A stretch of 64,000 nucleotides of DNA from Flavobacterium kingsejongi (GCF_003076475.1 NZ_CP020919.1:2294001-2358000), one strand, 5' to 3'; positions 1 to 9,484 are shown, counted from the first letter of the stretch. Numbers and translations: made by a program. The notes: generated by a model not told the origin, from the sequence alone.

Positions 1-35
1 ACTTAATAAACAACGGAAGTGGGAATATTAGCACA

Positions 36-70
36 AAAAAAGAGGTGATCGCTTAGTTCACCTCTTTTTT
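36..70. terminator. Bidirectional intrinsic terminator
   Basis: A 13-bp stem (36-48 with 58-70) carries an A run on the left and a T run on the right, so it can work in both directions. It lies downstream of the leftward sigma factor operon. Confidence 0.75.
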
Positions 71-126
71 TATATAGTATATTTTGATATTAGCCAGGCC
101 TGAAATCAGGATTGGTAATTTTATAT

Positions 127-768
127 TTAGAGATCCAGTTTTTTGAGTTCCTGATAATTTTTTACGAGCCTTTTTAATAGGATACCGTATACGAGTTTGT
201 AAAATAACCAGATGATCAGGATACAGATTCCCATATAGATTAGCATGAAAATAATGGAGATCGAATAAAAGAGCATACTATGGCCATCTTTCGCCATTTG
301 GTGCATGAGCGTAATGGTCTTGGGATCGTAGTTCAGGAAAATATACGATACTAAAATCACACTGACGATAGCATATCCAATATTGAACATTACATATTGT
401 TTTACTGTTTTGCGGGTTCGGAGGATACTGGACATTAGTTTCTTTAAATCATCCGTCACTGATATTTTCCGGTAATTCATAAAAAACTGGTAGAAAAAAT
501 ACAGGATGGTGATGTAACCAATGATGTTAAATGGCAATAAAAGATGCTCCACATGCATTTCGTTGAAAGATTTCATGTAATCGAGATCCTGCATGCAAAA
601 AGATAAAATACCCCATAAGGAGAATTCTAAAAGGCTAATGATAAAAATCCACTTCACAATAGAAGAAGACTTCTTGTGAAGCATTTTGTAAATATCGAGT
701 TCTGTGACTTGCTTGAAAGAATTTTCATTCTTTTTCCAGTCTTTTTTTAGTATATCTAATTCGTCCAT
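127..768 (-). CDS. Four-TM membrane protein encoded behind the ECF sigma factor
   Basis: This 213-residue protein of unknown function starts with a charged cytosolic segment of about 38 residues. Roughly four hydrophobic helices follow, near residues 40-58, 78-96, 122-145 and 163-195, then a short basic tail. It begins 6 bases after the stop of the sigma factor gene on the same strand, so the two are almost surely one transcript. Flavobacterial ECF sigma factors often have such a small membrane protein downstream in place of a recognisable anti-sigma factor. A role in holding or sensing for the sigma factor is an inference from position only, because no anti-sigma motif is visible. The gene is probably terminated by the hairpin at 36-70. 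Confidence 0.8.
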   Translation of the reverse strand: MDELDILKKDWKKNENSFKQVTELDIYKMLHKKSSSIVKWIFIISLLEFSLWGILSFCMQDLDYMKSFNEMHVEHLLLPFNIIGYITILYFFYQFFMNYRKISVTDDLKKLMSSILRTRKTVKQYVMFNIGYAIVSVILVSYIFLNYDPKTITLMHQMAKDGHSMLFYSISIIFMLIYMGICILIIWLFYKLVYGILLKRLVKNYQELKKLDL

Positions 769-774
769 TGTCGT

Positions 775-1269
775 TTATGGATTTAATATTTTTTTTAATT
801 TCCCTTTTATCCTGTTCATTTTTACCCGCGCATTCACCTCGCTGATCCCTAAAGTTTCAGCAATTTCGGTGTAATCCTTATCTTCAAGGTACATAAAAAC
901 TAATGCTTTTTCGATGTCATTCAGTTGATGGACCGCACTGTAGAGCAATTTGATTTGTTCTTCCTCTTCATAATTATAATCTTCCTGTTTGAAATAGTGT
1001 ATGGTGTTATTGAATTCCGTTGTATTTACCGTTCTTTTTTTCTTTCGAAATAGGGTAATCGCAGTATTTAAGGCTACGCGATACGCCCAGGTAGTAAATT
1101 TGGAATCTCCCCGGAATTGAGGGAAAGCTTTCCATAGCTGTATGGTGATCTCCTGAAATAAATCTTTATGTTCATCAGCGTCAGAGGTATACAGCCGACA
1201 GATCTTATGAATAAGATTCTGATGTTGCTGTAATTGACTTACAAATGATTTTTCCAACGATTCGCTCAT
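775..1269 (-). CDS. RNA polymerase ECF-type sigma factor
   Basis: This 164-residue protein has the two conserved sigma regions. Region 2 (about residues 18-85) contains DEHKDLFQEITIQLWKAFPQ and TWAYRVALNTAI, which bind core polymerase and the -10 element. Region 4 (about 108-158) is a helix-turn-helix with YTEIAETLGISEVNARVKM for -35 recognition. The length and the lack of region 1.1 or 3 place it in the ECF group. It is the first gene of a two-gene operon with a membrane protein, a layout that suggests control by an envelope or cytoplasmic signal passed through that protein. The regulon cannot be read from the sequence. The start at 1269 leaves a normal N-terminus just ahead of region 2. Confidence 0.93.
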   Translation of the reverse strand: MSESLEKSFVSQLQQHQNLIHKICRLYTSDADEHKDLFQEITIQLWKAFPQFRGDSKFTTWAYRVALNTAITLFRKKKRTVNTTEFNNTIHYFKQEDYNYEEEEQIKLLYSAVHQLNDIEKALVFMYLEDKDYTEIAETLGISEVNARVKMNRIKGKLKKILNP

Positions 1270-1455
1270 ACCAAGTTAGTGTAACGACGATTGATTTTGT
1301 TACAAATAAAAACAAAAAAAATGGTATTGCGGCATTTTATAAAGGCTGTGGAAATAGCTATAGCTACTATTTCAAAAATAATGCCATCCCAAAAAGATCG
1401 GTAGTGACAGGTATAACGATATATTAAAATAGGATCAACCGAAATAATAACTTTG

Positions 1456-1463
1456 TATATTTG
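1456..1463 (+). promoter_or_regulatory. Bacteroidota -7 element upstream of the NADH dehydrogenase
   Basis: TATATTTG matches the TAnnTTTG consensus 24 bases before the start codon at 1488. No clear TTTG is found at the ideal -33 spacing, so this is a moderate call. Confidence 0.5.
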
Positions 1464-1487
1464 GGATATATACCCTAAAACTGAAAT

Positions 1488-2792
1488 ATGAATATAGTCC
1501 GTTCTACTTTCCCGAGAATTGTAATCATTGGTGGTGGCTTTGCCGGAATCACCTTCGCCAAGAAAATGAAAAACCAAAACTTTCAGGTCGTATTACTGGA
1601 CAAACACAATTATCATAACTTTCAGCCCCTGATGTACCAGGTGGCTACCGGAGGATTGGATGCGGGTTCCATTGCTTATCCCATGCGTAAAATCGTACAT
1701 GAGCATGAGAACTTTTATTTCCGTCTGGCACAGGTAAATGAAATCGATACTGCAAATCAAAAAATCATTGCCGATATCGGGGAACTGCAATACGATTACC
1801 TGGTTATTGCCAGTGGCTCCAAAACTAATTTCTTTGGCAATAATGAAATTCAACGGAATAGCATGTCTATGAAAACCATTCCGGAATCGTTGAATATCCG
1901 CAGCCTGATATTGGAAAATTTTGAGCAGGCTTTATTGACGAATGATATTAACGAGCGAAGTGCCCTGATGAACTTTGTGTTAGTTGGCGGTGGCCCTACA
2001 GGGGTGGGGCTGGCAGGCGCACTGGCGGAGATGAAAAAAGGCATTCTTCCAAAAGACTATCCCGATCTTGATGTACGGAAGATGGAAATCAACCTGATCC
2101 AGAGCGGAAACAGGATATTGAATACTATGAGTGAAAAGTCTTCTGAAAAAGCAGAAGAATTCCTTCAAAAACTGGGTGTGAGCGTATGGAAAAATGTGCG
2201 CGTTACAGGATATGATGGTAAAACCGTTACAACGAATTCGGAACTGACCTTTGATACGGCAACTTTTATCTGGACTGCAGGTGTTGAGGGTGCACTGATC
2301 AAAGGAATCCGGGAAGAGGCGATTGAAAGCCGCGTTTCCCGTATTAAAGTAAATCGTTTTAATCAGGTATTTGGATATGGTAATATTTTTGCCATTGGCG
2401 ATATTGCCCAAATGGATGAAGAAGGGTACCTGCAAGGGCATCCTATGATGGCACAGCCGGCGATACAGCAAGGAAAATGGCTGGCGGACAACCTGCTTCG
2501 CAAATCGAAAAACCAGGAAATGAAACCTTTTACCTATAAAGACAAAGGCTCAATGGCCACTATTGGCCGTAACAAAGCTGTAGTCGATTTGCCCCACTAT
2601 CAGTTTAGCGGTGTATTTGCTTGGTTTGTATGGATCTTTGTACATCTCTTTTCCCTGATTGGATTTAAAAATAAAGTGGTGGTTTTCTGGAACTGGATGT
2701 ACAATTACATTCGCTTTGACCGGGAATCACGCTTGATCATCCGCCCCTTCAAGAAAAAAAGTTTCAGCACTTTTACGTCCGACGAAATTTAA
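1488..2792 (+). CDS. ndh: Type 2 NADH dehydrogenase (NAD(P)/FAD-dependent oxidoreductase)
   Basis: This single-subunit, non-proton-pumping NADH:quinone oxidoreductase feeds electrons from NADH into the quinone pool at the inner face of the membrane. The 434-residue protein has an FAD dinucleotide fold at its N-terminus (IVIIGGGFAG, residues 11-20) and a second, NADH-binding fold near 165-175 (VGGGPTGVGLAG). An FAD-contacting GNIFAIGDIA segment lies near 300. The C-terminal stretch (about 380-413) is rich in W, F, V and I and fits the amphipathic membrane anchor of NDH-2 enzymes. The YQVATGGLD quinone-site motif near residue 55 is also present. It is transcribed alone and converges with the DUF3810 gene, their stops lying only 2 bases apart. 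The gene symbol is by family; strict orthology was not tested. Confidence 0.9.
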   Translation: MNIVRSTFPRIVIIGGGFAGITFAKKMKNQNFQVVLLDKHNYHNFQPLMYQVATGGLDAGSIAYPMRKIVHEHENFYFRLAQVNEIDTANQKIIADIGELQYDYLVIASGSKTNFFGNNEIQRNSMSMKTIPESLNIRSLILENFEQALLTNDINERSALMNFVLVGGGPTGVGLAGALAEMKKGILPKDYPDLDVRKMEINLIQSGNRILNTMSEKSSEKAEEFLQKLGVSVWKNVRVTGYDGKTVTTNSELTFDTATFIWTAGVEGALIKGIREEAIESRVSRIKVNRFNQVFGYGNIFAIGDIAQMDEEGYLQGHPMMAQPAIQQGKWLADNLLRKSKNQEMKPFTYKDKGSMATIGRNKAVVDLPHYQFSGVFAWFVWIFVHLFSLIGFKNKVVVFWNWMYNYIRFDRESRLIIRPFKKKSFSTFTSDEI

Positions 2793-2794
2793 TT

Positions 2795-3874
2795 TTAGAA
2801 TGGGTCATTCCAGCCTTGTGGGCTATTGTAATAATTGACCATGAGGCCTACAAATTTAGCATATCCTCCCAAACCGTCTTTTTGCTGGTTCATTTTTAGG
2901 TAATTGTCATAGAAAACTTTAAATACTACTTCTGATGGATTTTCATACCGATCCCAAAATTCTTCAGTTTCACAGATATTCAGGATAATACCATAATTGA
3001 TTTTTGCCATTAAGCTTTCATACAGTGCTTCATCGTCTCTTTCGACAAGGCGCAGGCAGTATTTGAGGGCAAACGTATAACCGGAGTATTGAAAATAAAC
3101 ATCATCATTGTGTACGGAAGCGAGGAATCCGATAAAATTAGCCTCACTTTCCGAAGCATAACCAATCTGGTGTGCCATTTCATGGCAGGCCGTTGTTGGA
3201 TAATTGTATAAAGGAATCATATCATTTACCTGTGCTTCGTTGGTAAACGGATTCAGGTAGCCGGCAAACCCCATATACGTTAATGGAATACTGAGTAGCG
3301 AATTTTTGATACTCAGGTGGTCGTATTGGAAATACGGATGTTGAAGCGCAATGGCAGTATAACCATTGAGGGTACGTTTATAAATTTCTCGTTGGGTATA
3401 AGGAGAAATGACGCGGGAGCTGTCATTGTGGGTAATCTGATTTTGGAGGGTATTGCTTTTTAAGATCAGTTTTTCGGTAAAGGCCAAAAGTTCTTTTTTA
3501 TTTAATTCTTTGGCAATGCCTAATTTTTGATATAAAGGCACGCGATGGTAATTGACTGCCCACAAAAAATAGAAAAAGAAGTATCCTACAGAAATACAAG
3601 TGGTAATGGTCAGCAGATTGGATTTGTATTCTTTCTTCCAGGTTTTCCGGGTTTTCCAGCCCCAACGGAGGATTAAAAGCACGGCCATGCTATAGGCCAA
3701 ATCTCCAAATGAAAATGGAATCCAGCCCAGTAAGATTCGAAGGGTTTTTGAAATAGGAGGATAAATTCCGTTGCTATAATACCGTTCTATAAATTCTGGA
3801 AAAGAGGAAAGGATTTTTAAGGCAATTATCTGGACAACCAAAAAGAGGCTCCAGAATACTTTTTTGTTTTTCAT
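2795..3874 (-). CDS. DUF3810 family membrane protein, zinc-metallopeptidase-like
   Basis: The 359-residue protein has about three N-terminal transmembrane segments (near residues 5-20, 50-70 and 93-108), then a soluble domain. That domain holds an HExxH zinc motif: H231, E232 and H235 in CHEMAHQIG. The following SEAN glutamate is placed like the third zinc ligand of gluzincins. This composition is that of the DUF3810 family, common in Bacteroidota, whose substrate is unknown. The peptidase activity is an inference from the motif. The gene converges with the NADH dehydrogenase and appears monocistronic. Confidence 0.85.
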   Translation of the reverse strand: MKNKKVFWSLFLVVQIIALKILSSFPEFIERYYSNGIYPPISKTLRILLGWIPFSFGDLAYSMAVLLILRWGWKTRKTWKKEYKSNLLTITTCISVGYFFFYFLWAVNYHRVPLYQKLGIAKELNKKELLAFTEKLILKSNTLQNQITHNDSSRVISPYTQREIYKRTLNGYTAIALQHPYFQYDHLSIKNSLLSIPLTYMGFAGYLNPFTNEAQVNDMIPLYNYPTTACHEMAHQIGYASESEANFIGFLASVHNDDVYFQYSGYTFALKYCLRLVERDDEALYESLMAKINYGIILNICETEEFWDRYENPSEVVFKVFYDNYLKMNQQKDGLGGYAKFVGLMVNYYNSPQGWNDPF

Positions 3875-4042
3875 TTCGGGTACTTTGTCCCGTAAATATA
3901 AAAAGAAAGAAAGAGATGATGGGGTATGTGGGTGGTTTTAAATAAATATTAATAGTGTATTCGAATAGCATTCGGATTATTAATCGTAAAATTGCACAGT
4001 GTAATGAGAGTTGATTACCAGTAGTATTACGCCGATAATTGT

Positions 4043-4315
4043 ATGGGAAAGAAAGATGAAAAGGAACAGGTTATTTTTTTCTGTGATGGAAAGAAATGTG
4101 GTAAATATAATAAAGACCCGAAAGCGTATCTGAAAGAGCAGATTGTAGATTTCGGACTCGAAGACAAGGTGACATTTCGCAAAATGGATTGCCAGGGTAT
4201 GTGTAAAAAAGCCCCGATATTCTGTTTGGAACCTCAGGATATCTGGAAAAAGGAAGTCACTGTTAAAAAAGCAAAGAAATTATTTGAGAAGCATATTTTA
4301 CCCAAAAGCAAATAG
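4043..4315 (+). CDS. Small thioredoxin-like [2Fe-2S] ferredoxin domain protein
   Basis: The 90-residue protein has four cysteines in the order C14-x4-C19 and C50-x3-C54. This is the ligand pattern of thioredoxin-fold [2Fe-2S] proteins such as the NuoE C-terminal domain and stand-alone (2Fe-2S) ferredoxins. A further cysteine (C61) follows and may not be a ligand. The C-terminus is very lysine-rich. It probably acts as a soluble electron carrier or cluster protein in the cytosol, but no partner gene is adjacent. The spacing to pepD is about 100 bases and a separate promoter lies in that gap, so they need not be co-transcribed. Confidence 0.85.
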   Translation: MGKKDEKEQVIFFCDGKKCGKYNKDPKAYLKEQIVDFGLEDKVTFRKMDCQGMCKKAPIFCLEPQDIWKKEVTVKKAKKLFEKHILPKSK

Positions 4316-4369
4316 GAGCAAGACGGTATTCCCGGTTTATAATTATAGCTTTTCGGCCTTTTCAGAATA

Positions 4370-4377
4370 TAACTTTG
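4370..4377 (+). promoter_or_regulatory. -7 promoter element of pepD
   Basis: TAACTTTG matches TAnnTTTG, 38 bases before the pepD start. A TTTTCGG tract about 19 bases upstream could be a weak -33 element. Confidence 0.5.
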
Positions 4378-4414
4378 TAACTTTACCACTTTAAAAATTG
4401 AAAAAACTACTATA

Positions 4415-5875
4415 ATGAGTCAGGAAATAAGAAATCTGGAGCCAAAACAGCTTTGGAACAAATTTGCCGATTTGAATGCGGTACCGCGTCCTTCTAAGAA
4501 AGAGGAAAAGGTAATTGCTTTCATGAAAGATTTCGGAAAAAAATTAGGCTTCGAAACTATCGAAGACGAAGTGGGGAACGTTATCATCAAGAAACCGGCA
4601 ACCAGCGGAATGGAAAATCGTAAGACCATTGTAATGCAGTCGCATTTGGATATGGTGCACCAAAAAAATAACGATACCAATTTTGATTTTGATACACAGG
4701 GCATTGAAATGTATGTCGATGGTGACTGGGTTCGTGCTAAAGGCACTACGCTTGGAGCTGACAATGGTTTGGGTGTGGCTACAATAATGGCGATATTAGA
4801 ATCTACCGATATCCCGCATCCAGCAATTGAGGCTTTGTTCACGATTGATGAAGAAACCGGAATGACAGGCGCTATGGGATTAAAAGGGGGGCTTTTAGAT
4901 GGTGAAATCCTGCTTAATCTGGATACAGAAGAAGATGATGAAATTGATATCGGTTGTGCTGGTGGCGTGGATGTAACTGCTACCAGAAGCTATAATGAAG
5001 AAGAAACTCCAGAAGGATCTGTAGGGTATACCATTACCGTAAAAGGCCTGAATGGAGGACACTCCGGAATGGACATCCATAAAGGATTGGGGAATGCCAA
5101 TAAAATCATGAACCGCCTCTTGTTTGACAGTTTTGAGAATTTTGGATTACAGATTGCTGAAATTAATGGTGGTAGCCTTCGTAATGCGATCCCAAGGGAA
5201 AGTGTTGCCAAAATAGTAATCTCTACTGTATTTGATGAAGCATTTGTTTTTGACATGCAAGAAATCATCCGTGATATCAAAGCAGAGTTTAAAACAACCG
5301 AGCCGAATCTTACCATTGATATCCAGGGATCGGATTTGCCTAAAAAAGTAATGGACTTAGGCGTACAGGAAGGATTAATTCGTGCCATTTATGCAGCACA
5401 TAACGGAGTATACCGTATGAGTCCTGATATGGCTGATTTGGTAGAAACTTCAAATAATATTGCCAGAGTCATTGTAAAAGATGGGGAATTGTCTATCGGC
5501 TGCCTTACCCGTTCTTCTGTAGAATCATCCAAACAGGATTTAGCGAATGCTTTGCGTTCTGCGTTTGAATTGTTCGGATGTGAGGTAACAGAAACTGGAT
5601 CTTATCCGGGCTGGACACCTAATGTAACTTCACCAATACTGGATGTACTTGTTGGGATTTACGAAAAACAAAATGGTTCAAAACCAAGCGTTGTGGCTTG
5701 CCATGCGGGCTTGGAATGTGGTATTTTAGGAACCAATTATCCGGATATGGATATGATTTCCTTCGGTCCAACGATCAAGGGGGCACACTCTCCGGATGAA
5801 AGAGCGAATATCGCTTCAGCACAAAAATACTGGAAATTTGTTTTGGAAATCCTGAGCAATATTCCATTGAAATAA
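4415..5875 (+). CDS. pepD: Aminoacyl-histidine dipeptidase (M20 family)
   Basis: This cytosolic metallopeptidase cleaves Xaa-His dipeptides such as carnosine-type substrates and belongs to the M20 di-zinc family. The 486-residue protein has the expected metal and catalytic residues in order: H77 in SHLDMVH, bridging D116 in GADNGLG, catalytic E146/E147 in IDEETGM, and a C-terminal histidine in IKGAHSPDE. The inserted dimerisation (lid) domain begins after the HSGMDIHKG motif near residue 215. The length fits PepD and not the shorter PepT or DapE. The gene appears monocistronic, with its own -7 element and a strong terminator right after the stop. Confidence 0.93.
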   Translation: MSQEIRNLEPKQLWNKFADLNAVPRPSKKEEKVIAFMKDFGKKLGFETIEDEVGNVIIKKPATSGMENRKTIVMQSHLDMVHQKNNDTNFDFDTQGIEMYVDGDWVRAKGTTLGADNGLGVATIMAILESTDIPHPAIEALFTIDEETGMTGAMGLKGGLLDGEILLNLDTEEDDEIDIGCAGGVDVTATRSYNEEETPEGSVGYTITVKGLNGGHSGMDIHKGLGNANKIMNRLLFDSFENFGLQIAEINGGSLRNAIPRESVAKIVISTVFDEAFVFDMQEIIRDIKAEFKTTEPNLTIDIQGSDLPKKVMDLGVQEGLIRAIYAAHNGVYRMSPDMADLVETSNNIARVIVKDGELSIGCLTRSSVESSKQDLANALRSAFELFGCEVTETGSYPGWTPNVTSPILDVLVGIYEKQNGSKPSVVACHAGLECGILGTNYPDMDMISFGPTIKGAHSPDERANIASAQKYWKFVLEILSNIPLK

Positions 5876-5904
5876 AATAATAGTATGGCATTTGCCACTA
5901 TTGC

Positions 5905-5936
5905 AAAAGGCCCGTTTATTTTTAAGCGGGCCTTTT
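5905..5936 (+). terminator. Intrinsic terminator of pepD
   Basis: A GC-rich 10-bp stem (5905-5914 with 5927-5936) is followed by a T run. It lies 30 bases after the pepD stop and can also serve the convergent DUF6265 gene. Confidence 0.85.
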
Positions 5937-5959
5937 TGTATCCGGCTAAAAGTAAAATC

Positions 5960-6448
5960 TTAGTTTCGTTTTTTCATGCCAAAAACTTCCTTGCTTTCTT
6001 TTCCTTTTCGTAATCCAGAGATAATGGCGGTAAGGCTATCCGGAGTGCTAAGGGTATAAGTTATTTTTTGTGGGAAATCATGCTCCGGATTTTCAAACAC
6101 CATTTCTTTTTCAGTACTGCTCGTCAGTATAAAAACGATAGGTTTTCCTAAATTTTGGTTGCTGACAGTTGGGATGTAATACAACTGTCCTAATTTTTCT
6201 TCTATGCGTATGGTTTCCGAGAACAGTGTATCTTTTCCAGAGATAAAATAAGATTTACCCTTGTATGCAGTACCATTACCCGGATCGGTCCAGCTTTCGA
6301 CCGATAGGCCTTTCGGGGTTTTATTTTCCCAATTTCCGATAAGCCATGCTGCTTTTTGAAGTGCCGGGGCCACAGTAATACTGCTGGGTTTTTTACAGGC
6401 TGTGAAGCCAAGACATACCAGGATAATGAATAAGAATTGAACTTTCAT
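5960..6448 (-). CDS. DUF6265 family lipoprotein
   Basis: The 162-residue protein begins with a lipoprotein signal peptide. The hydrophobic core ends at LGFTAC, so C18 is the likely lipidated residue. The mature part contains AAWLIGNWENKTPKGL, then NPEHDFPQKITYTL, both hallmarks of the DUF6265 family (small lipocalin-like beta-barrels). It is probably anchored to the periplasmic side of a membrane. Its ligand or role is unknown. The gene converges with pepD and shares the terminator at 5905-5936. Confidence 0.8.
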   Translation of the reverse strand: MKVQFLFIILVCLGFTACKKPSSITVAPALQKAAWLIGNWENKTPKGLSVESWTDPGNGTAYKGKSYFISGKDTLFSETIRIEEKLGQLYYIPTVSNQNLGKPIVFILTSSTEKEMVFENPEHDFPQKITYTLSTPDSLTAIISGLRKGKESKEVFGMKKRN

Positions 6449-6602
6449 AGCTATTGATTATAGGTTGATTAGCGGCATATTGCCTTTTGTTTCGGTATTG
6501 GATATCCTATCCTTTCAGGGGATACGATTGGCGAATTTAAAAATATAAAATACGTTATAAAAACTGTAGCATCCACACTGTATACTGTAAACAATTTTTT
6601 TG

Positions 6603-6610
6603 TAAATTTG
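6603..6610 (+). promoter_or_regulatory. -7 promoter element of prfA
   Basis: TAAATTTG matches the Bacteroidota -7 consensus 27 bases before the prfA start codon. The spacing leaves a short leader with an AAGGAAAG ribosome-binding tract. Confidence 0.5.
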
Positions 6611-6636
6611 CACTCCAAATATAAGGAAAGAAAAAG

Positions 6637-7713
6637 ATGTTAGACAGATTACAGATAGTAAAACAACGTTTCGATGAGATTTCCGATTTGATTATCCAGC
6701 CGGATGTCATTTCTGATCAGAAGCGTTATGTCCAGTTGAATAAGGAATATAAAGACCTGAAAGCACTGGCAGAAAAGCGCGATGAGTACGTTAATATCAT
6801 GAGTAATATTGATGAGGCTAACGAAATTATTGCGGATGGTAGTGATGCGGAAATGGTAGACATGGCCAAGATGCAGCTGGATGAAGCAAAAGACAGATTA
6901 CCGGAACTGGAAGACGAAATCAAGTTCATGCTGATCCCTAAAGATCCGGAAGATGCTAAAAATGTGATGGTGGAGATCCGTGCCGGTACTGGTGGGGACG
7001 AAGCGAGTATTTTTGCAGGAGATCTTTTCAGGATGTATACTAAATATTGTGAAAGCCGCAACTGGAGAACCAGTGTAGTGGATATGAATGAAGGTACTTC
7101 AGGTGGTTTCAAAGAGGTTATCTTTGAAGTTACTGGTGAAGATGTTTATGGAACACTGAAGTTTGAAGCTGGAGTGCACCGTGTACAACGTGTACCACAA
7201 ACGGAAACACAAGGACGTGTACACACTTCGGCAGCGACAGTAATGGTGCTTCCGGAAGCAGAAGAATTTGATGTGCAAATCGACATGAATGATGTTCGTG
7301 TAGATTTCTTCTGTTCTTCAGGACCTGGTGGACAGTCGGTAAATACGACCAAATCGGCAGTGCGATTGACGCATACCCCAACAGGATTAGTGGCCCAATG
7401 CCAGGATCAGAAATCACAACACAAGAATAAAGACAAAGCCTTGATGGTATTGCGTTCCCGTCTTTATGAGATGGAACTTGCCAAAAAACAGGAAGAAGAT
7501 GCGGCAAAACGTACTTCACAGGTAAGTAGTGGTGACCGTTCGGCTAAGATCCGTACCTATAATTATGCTCAGGGGCGTGTAACCGATCACCGTGTAGGGC
7601 TTACATTATATGATCTGGGTAATATCATGAATGGTGATATCCAAAAAATTGTAGATGAGCTGCAGCTGGTAAACAATACTGAAAAATTAAAAGAAGCAAG
7701 CGAAGTATTTTAA
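6637..7713 (+). CDS. prfA: Peptide chain release factor 1
   Basis: This translation termination factor reads UAA and UAG and triggers hydrolysis of the peptidyl-tRNA. The 358-residue protein has the normal RF1 length. The peptidyl-transferase motif GGQ is at residues 231-233 ([20 protein letters not shown]). The stop-codon reading PxT tripeptide is P187-Q188-T189, a PQT version of the usual PAT/PVT, and separates it from RF2, which has SPF. The N-terminal domain (about 1-100) is helical and acidic as expected. It is preceded by its own promoter and followed by a terminator. The pyrF gene starts 93 bases on. Confidence 0.97.
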   Translation: MLDRLQIVKQRFDEISDLIIQPDVISDQKRYVQLNKEYKDLKALAEKRDEYVNIMSNIDEANEIIADGSDAEMVDMAKMQLDEAKDRLPELEDEIKFMLIPKDPEDAKNVMVEIRAGTGGDEASIFAGDLFRMYTKYCESRNWRTSVVDMNEGTSGGFKEVIFEVTGEDVYGTLKFEAGVHRVQRVPQTETQGRVHTSAATVMVLPEAEEFDVQIDMNDVRVDFFCSSGPGGQSVNTTKSAVRLTHTPTGLVAQCQDQKSQHKNKDKALMVLRSRLYEMELAKKQEEDAAKRTSQVSSGDRSAKIRTYNYAQGRVTDHRVGLTLYDLGNIMNGDIQKIVDELQLVNNTEKLKEASEVF

Positions 7714-7732
7714 TCGCTTTCCCAATACTATG

Positions 7733-7773
7733 AACCACACCAAGCCCTTCCAAGCCCAGTGTGGTTTTTTTTT
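7733..7773 (+). terminator. Intrinsic terminator of prfA
   Basis: An 8-bp stem (7733-7740 with 7759-7766) runs straight into nine T residues between prfA and pyrF. Because it lies between the gene upstream and the true pyrF start, it argues against the longer pyrF start at 7759, inside the hairpin. Confidence 0.85.
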
Positions 7774-7806
7774 GAACTAACACTAACAAACTACAACTAC
7801 CACCCG

Positions 7807-8622
7807 ATGACACACCAACAACTTACTGCCAATATCCGCCGCAAAAAATCATTCCTTTGTATTGGGCTGGATGTAGACCTTACAAAAATACCACAGCATT
7901 TATTAACGACAGAAGATCCGATTTTCGAATTCAACAAAGCGATAATCGATGCGACCCATGACCTTGCTGTGGCCTATAAACCCAATACTGCTTTTTATGA
8001 AGCTTATGGCATTAAAGGCTGGATTTCACTGGAAAAAACCATTCAGTACCTGAATGAGAAACACCCTGAAATTTTTACCATAGCCGATGCTAAAAGGGGC
8101 GATATCGGGAATACCTCTTCCATGTATGCAAAGGCGTTCCTGGAAGACCTTGCGTTTGATTCGGTGACAGTGGCACCTTATATGGGGAAAGATTCGGTAG
8201 AGCCTTTTCTGGCGGTAAAGGATAAATTTACAATCCTGTTGGCGTTAACATCCAATGCCGGTGCTTTTGATTTTCAAACCCAGACAGTGGACGGGAAAGA
8301 ATTATATAAGAAGGTTATTGAAACATCCAAAACCTGGAAATACAGTGAGAACCTGATGTATGTCGTTGGAGCCACCAAAGCCGAATATTTTACCGAAATC
8401 CGTAAAATCGTTCCTGATAGCTTTTTATTAGTGCCGGGAGTTGGAGCACAGGGTGGAAGCCTTGCGGAAGTATGCAAATATGGGATGGCGGAGAATATCG
8501 GTTTGCTGATCAATTCTTCCCGTGGGATCATTTATGCTTCACAACAACAGGATTTTGCCGAAAAAGCCCGTGAAGAAGCCCTAAAGATACAATTGGAAAT
8601 GCAACAGATTTTATTTCGATAG
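7807..8622 (+). CDS. pyrF: Orotidine 5'-phosphate decarboxylase (type 2)
   Basis: This enzyme decarboxylates OMP to UMP, the last step of de novo pyrimidine synthesis. The 271-residue protein has the type 2 active-site signature [10 protein letters not shown], with D94, K96 and D99 as the charged catalytic network. FLCIGLDVD near residue 15 holds the first catalytic aspartate, and the phosphate-binding [10 protein letters not shown] lies near 215. I chose the ATG at 7807 over the upstream in-frame ATG at 7759 because the latter falls in the prfA terminator. The next gene, for a metal-receptor-like protein, starts 24 bases downstream, so the two may be co-transcribed. Confidence 0.94.
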   Translation: MTHQQLTANIRRKKSFLCIGLDVDLTKIPQHLLTTEDPIFEFNKAIIDATHDLAVAYKPNTAFYEAYGIKGWISLEKTIQYLNEKHPEIFTIADAKRGDIGNTSSMYAKAFLEDLAFDSVTVAPYMGKDSVEPFLAVKDKFTILLALTSNAGAFDFQTQTVDGKELYKKVIETSKTWKYSENLMYVVGATKAEYFTEIRKIVPDSFLLVPGVGAQGGSLAEVCKYGMAENIGLLINSSRGIIYASQQQDFAEKAREEALKIQLEMQQILFR

Positions 8623-8645
8623 ATCAGCGGCGCAATATAAAAAAC

Positions 8646-9452
8646 ATGAAAACATTTATAGACCAAATCGGTAACCTGGTAACATTTGAACATTCCCCAA
8701 AACGGATTGTTTCATTGGTACCTTCACAAACGGAGCTTTTATCCGATATGGGGCTGGAAGAAAAAATCGTTGGGATCACTAAATTTTGTGTGCATCCCTA
8801 TCATTTTAAATCCACAAAAAAGATTGTTGGCGGGACTAAAAAAGTAAATTATGATAAGATCCGGGAATTGAACCCTGATATCATTATCACCAATAAAGAA
8901 GAGAATACGCTGGAAATGGTGGAAGAACTTCGGAAAATTGCTCCGGTTTGGGTGACTAATGTGATTACACTGGAAGACAACCAAAAGATGATTGATGATT
9001 TTGGGCGTATTTTTAACTGCCGTACCGAAGCTCAAAAATGGAACGATAAAATCCATTTTGCATTTAAGGATTTTGTCGATTTTATGAAGGATGTCCCGGT
9101 TCGTAAAGCGGCTTATTTCATCTGGCGGGATCCATATATGGCTGCCGGGCAGGATAATTTTATCAATGCATTATTGCAGCTGAACCATTTCAAAAATATA
9201 TATGACGATAAAGGGCGTTATCCCGAAGTTGAGATTCGTAGAATCCGTTTAGAAGGAGATCCCGATGTTGTTTTCCTCTCTTCGGAACCCTATCCTTTTA
9301 AAGATGAGCATGCTTTTGCGATTGGGAGATTCACCCATCACGCCAAAACAGTTTTTGTAGATGGTGAGATGTTTTCCTGGTATGGAAGCCGGATTCTAAA
9401 AGCATTTGACTACTTTAAAGTACTTCAGGAAAAGTTAAAAGACCAATCCTAA
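8646..9452 (+). CDS. Helical-backbone metal receptor (BtuF/FhuD-like), no signal peptide
   Basis: The 268-residue protein has the class III substrate-binding-protein fold. KRIVSLVPSQTELLSDMG is the typical BtuF-like N-terminal motif, NPDIIITNKEEN comes next, and a long linking helix precedes the second lobe with DPDVVFLSSEPYPF. Family members bind cobalamin, haem or siderophores for ABC importers. Here no signal peptide or lipobox precedes the domain, and no permease or ATPase gene is adjacent, so the protein should be cytosolic. Its ligand is unknown. It follows pyrF by 24 bases and probably shares its transcript. Confidence 0.8.
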   Translation: MKTFIDQIGNLVTFEHSPKRIVSLVPSQTELLSDMGLEEKIVGITKFCVHPYHFKSTKKIVGGTKKVNYDKIRELNPDIIITNKEENTLEMVEELRKIAPVWVTNVITLEDNQKMIDDFGRIFNCRTEAQKWNDKIHFAFKDFVDFMKDVPVRKAAYFIWRDPYMAAGQDNFINALLQLNHFKNIYDDKGRYPEVEIRRIRLEGDPDVVFLSSEPYPFKDEHAFAIGRFTHHAKTVFVDGEMFSWYGSRILKAFDYFKVLQEKLKDQS

Positions 9453-9460
9453 AATAAAAA

Positions 9461-9484
9461 AGCCAGCACCCGAAAGTGCTGGCT
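9461..9484 (-). terminator. Intrinsic terminator between convergent units
   Basis: A perfect 9-bp stem (9461-9469 with 9476-9484) has a T run on the minus-strand side. It lies 8 bases after the metal-receptor gene and downstream of the leftward DUF4197 gene, so it can end both. Confidence 0.75.

Noticed and set aside
7759..7806. Longer pyrF start adding 16 residues.
   Set aside because: The added codons lie inside the prfA terminator hairpin and T run.
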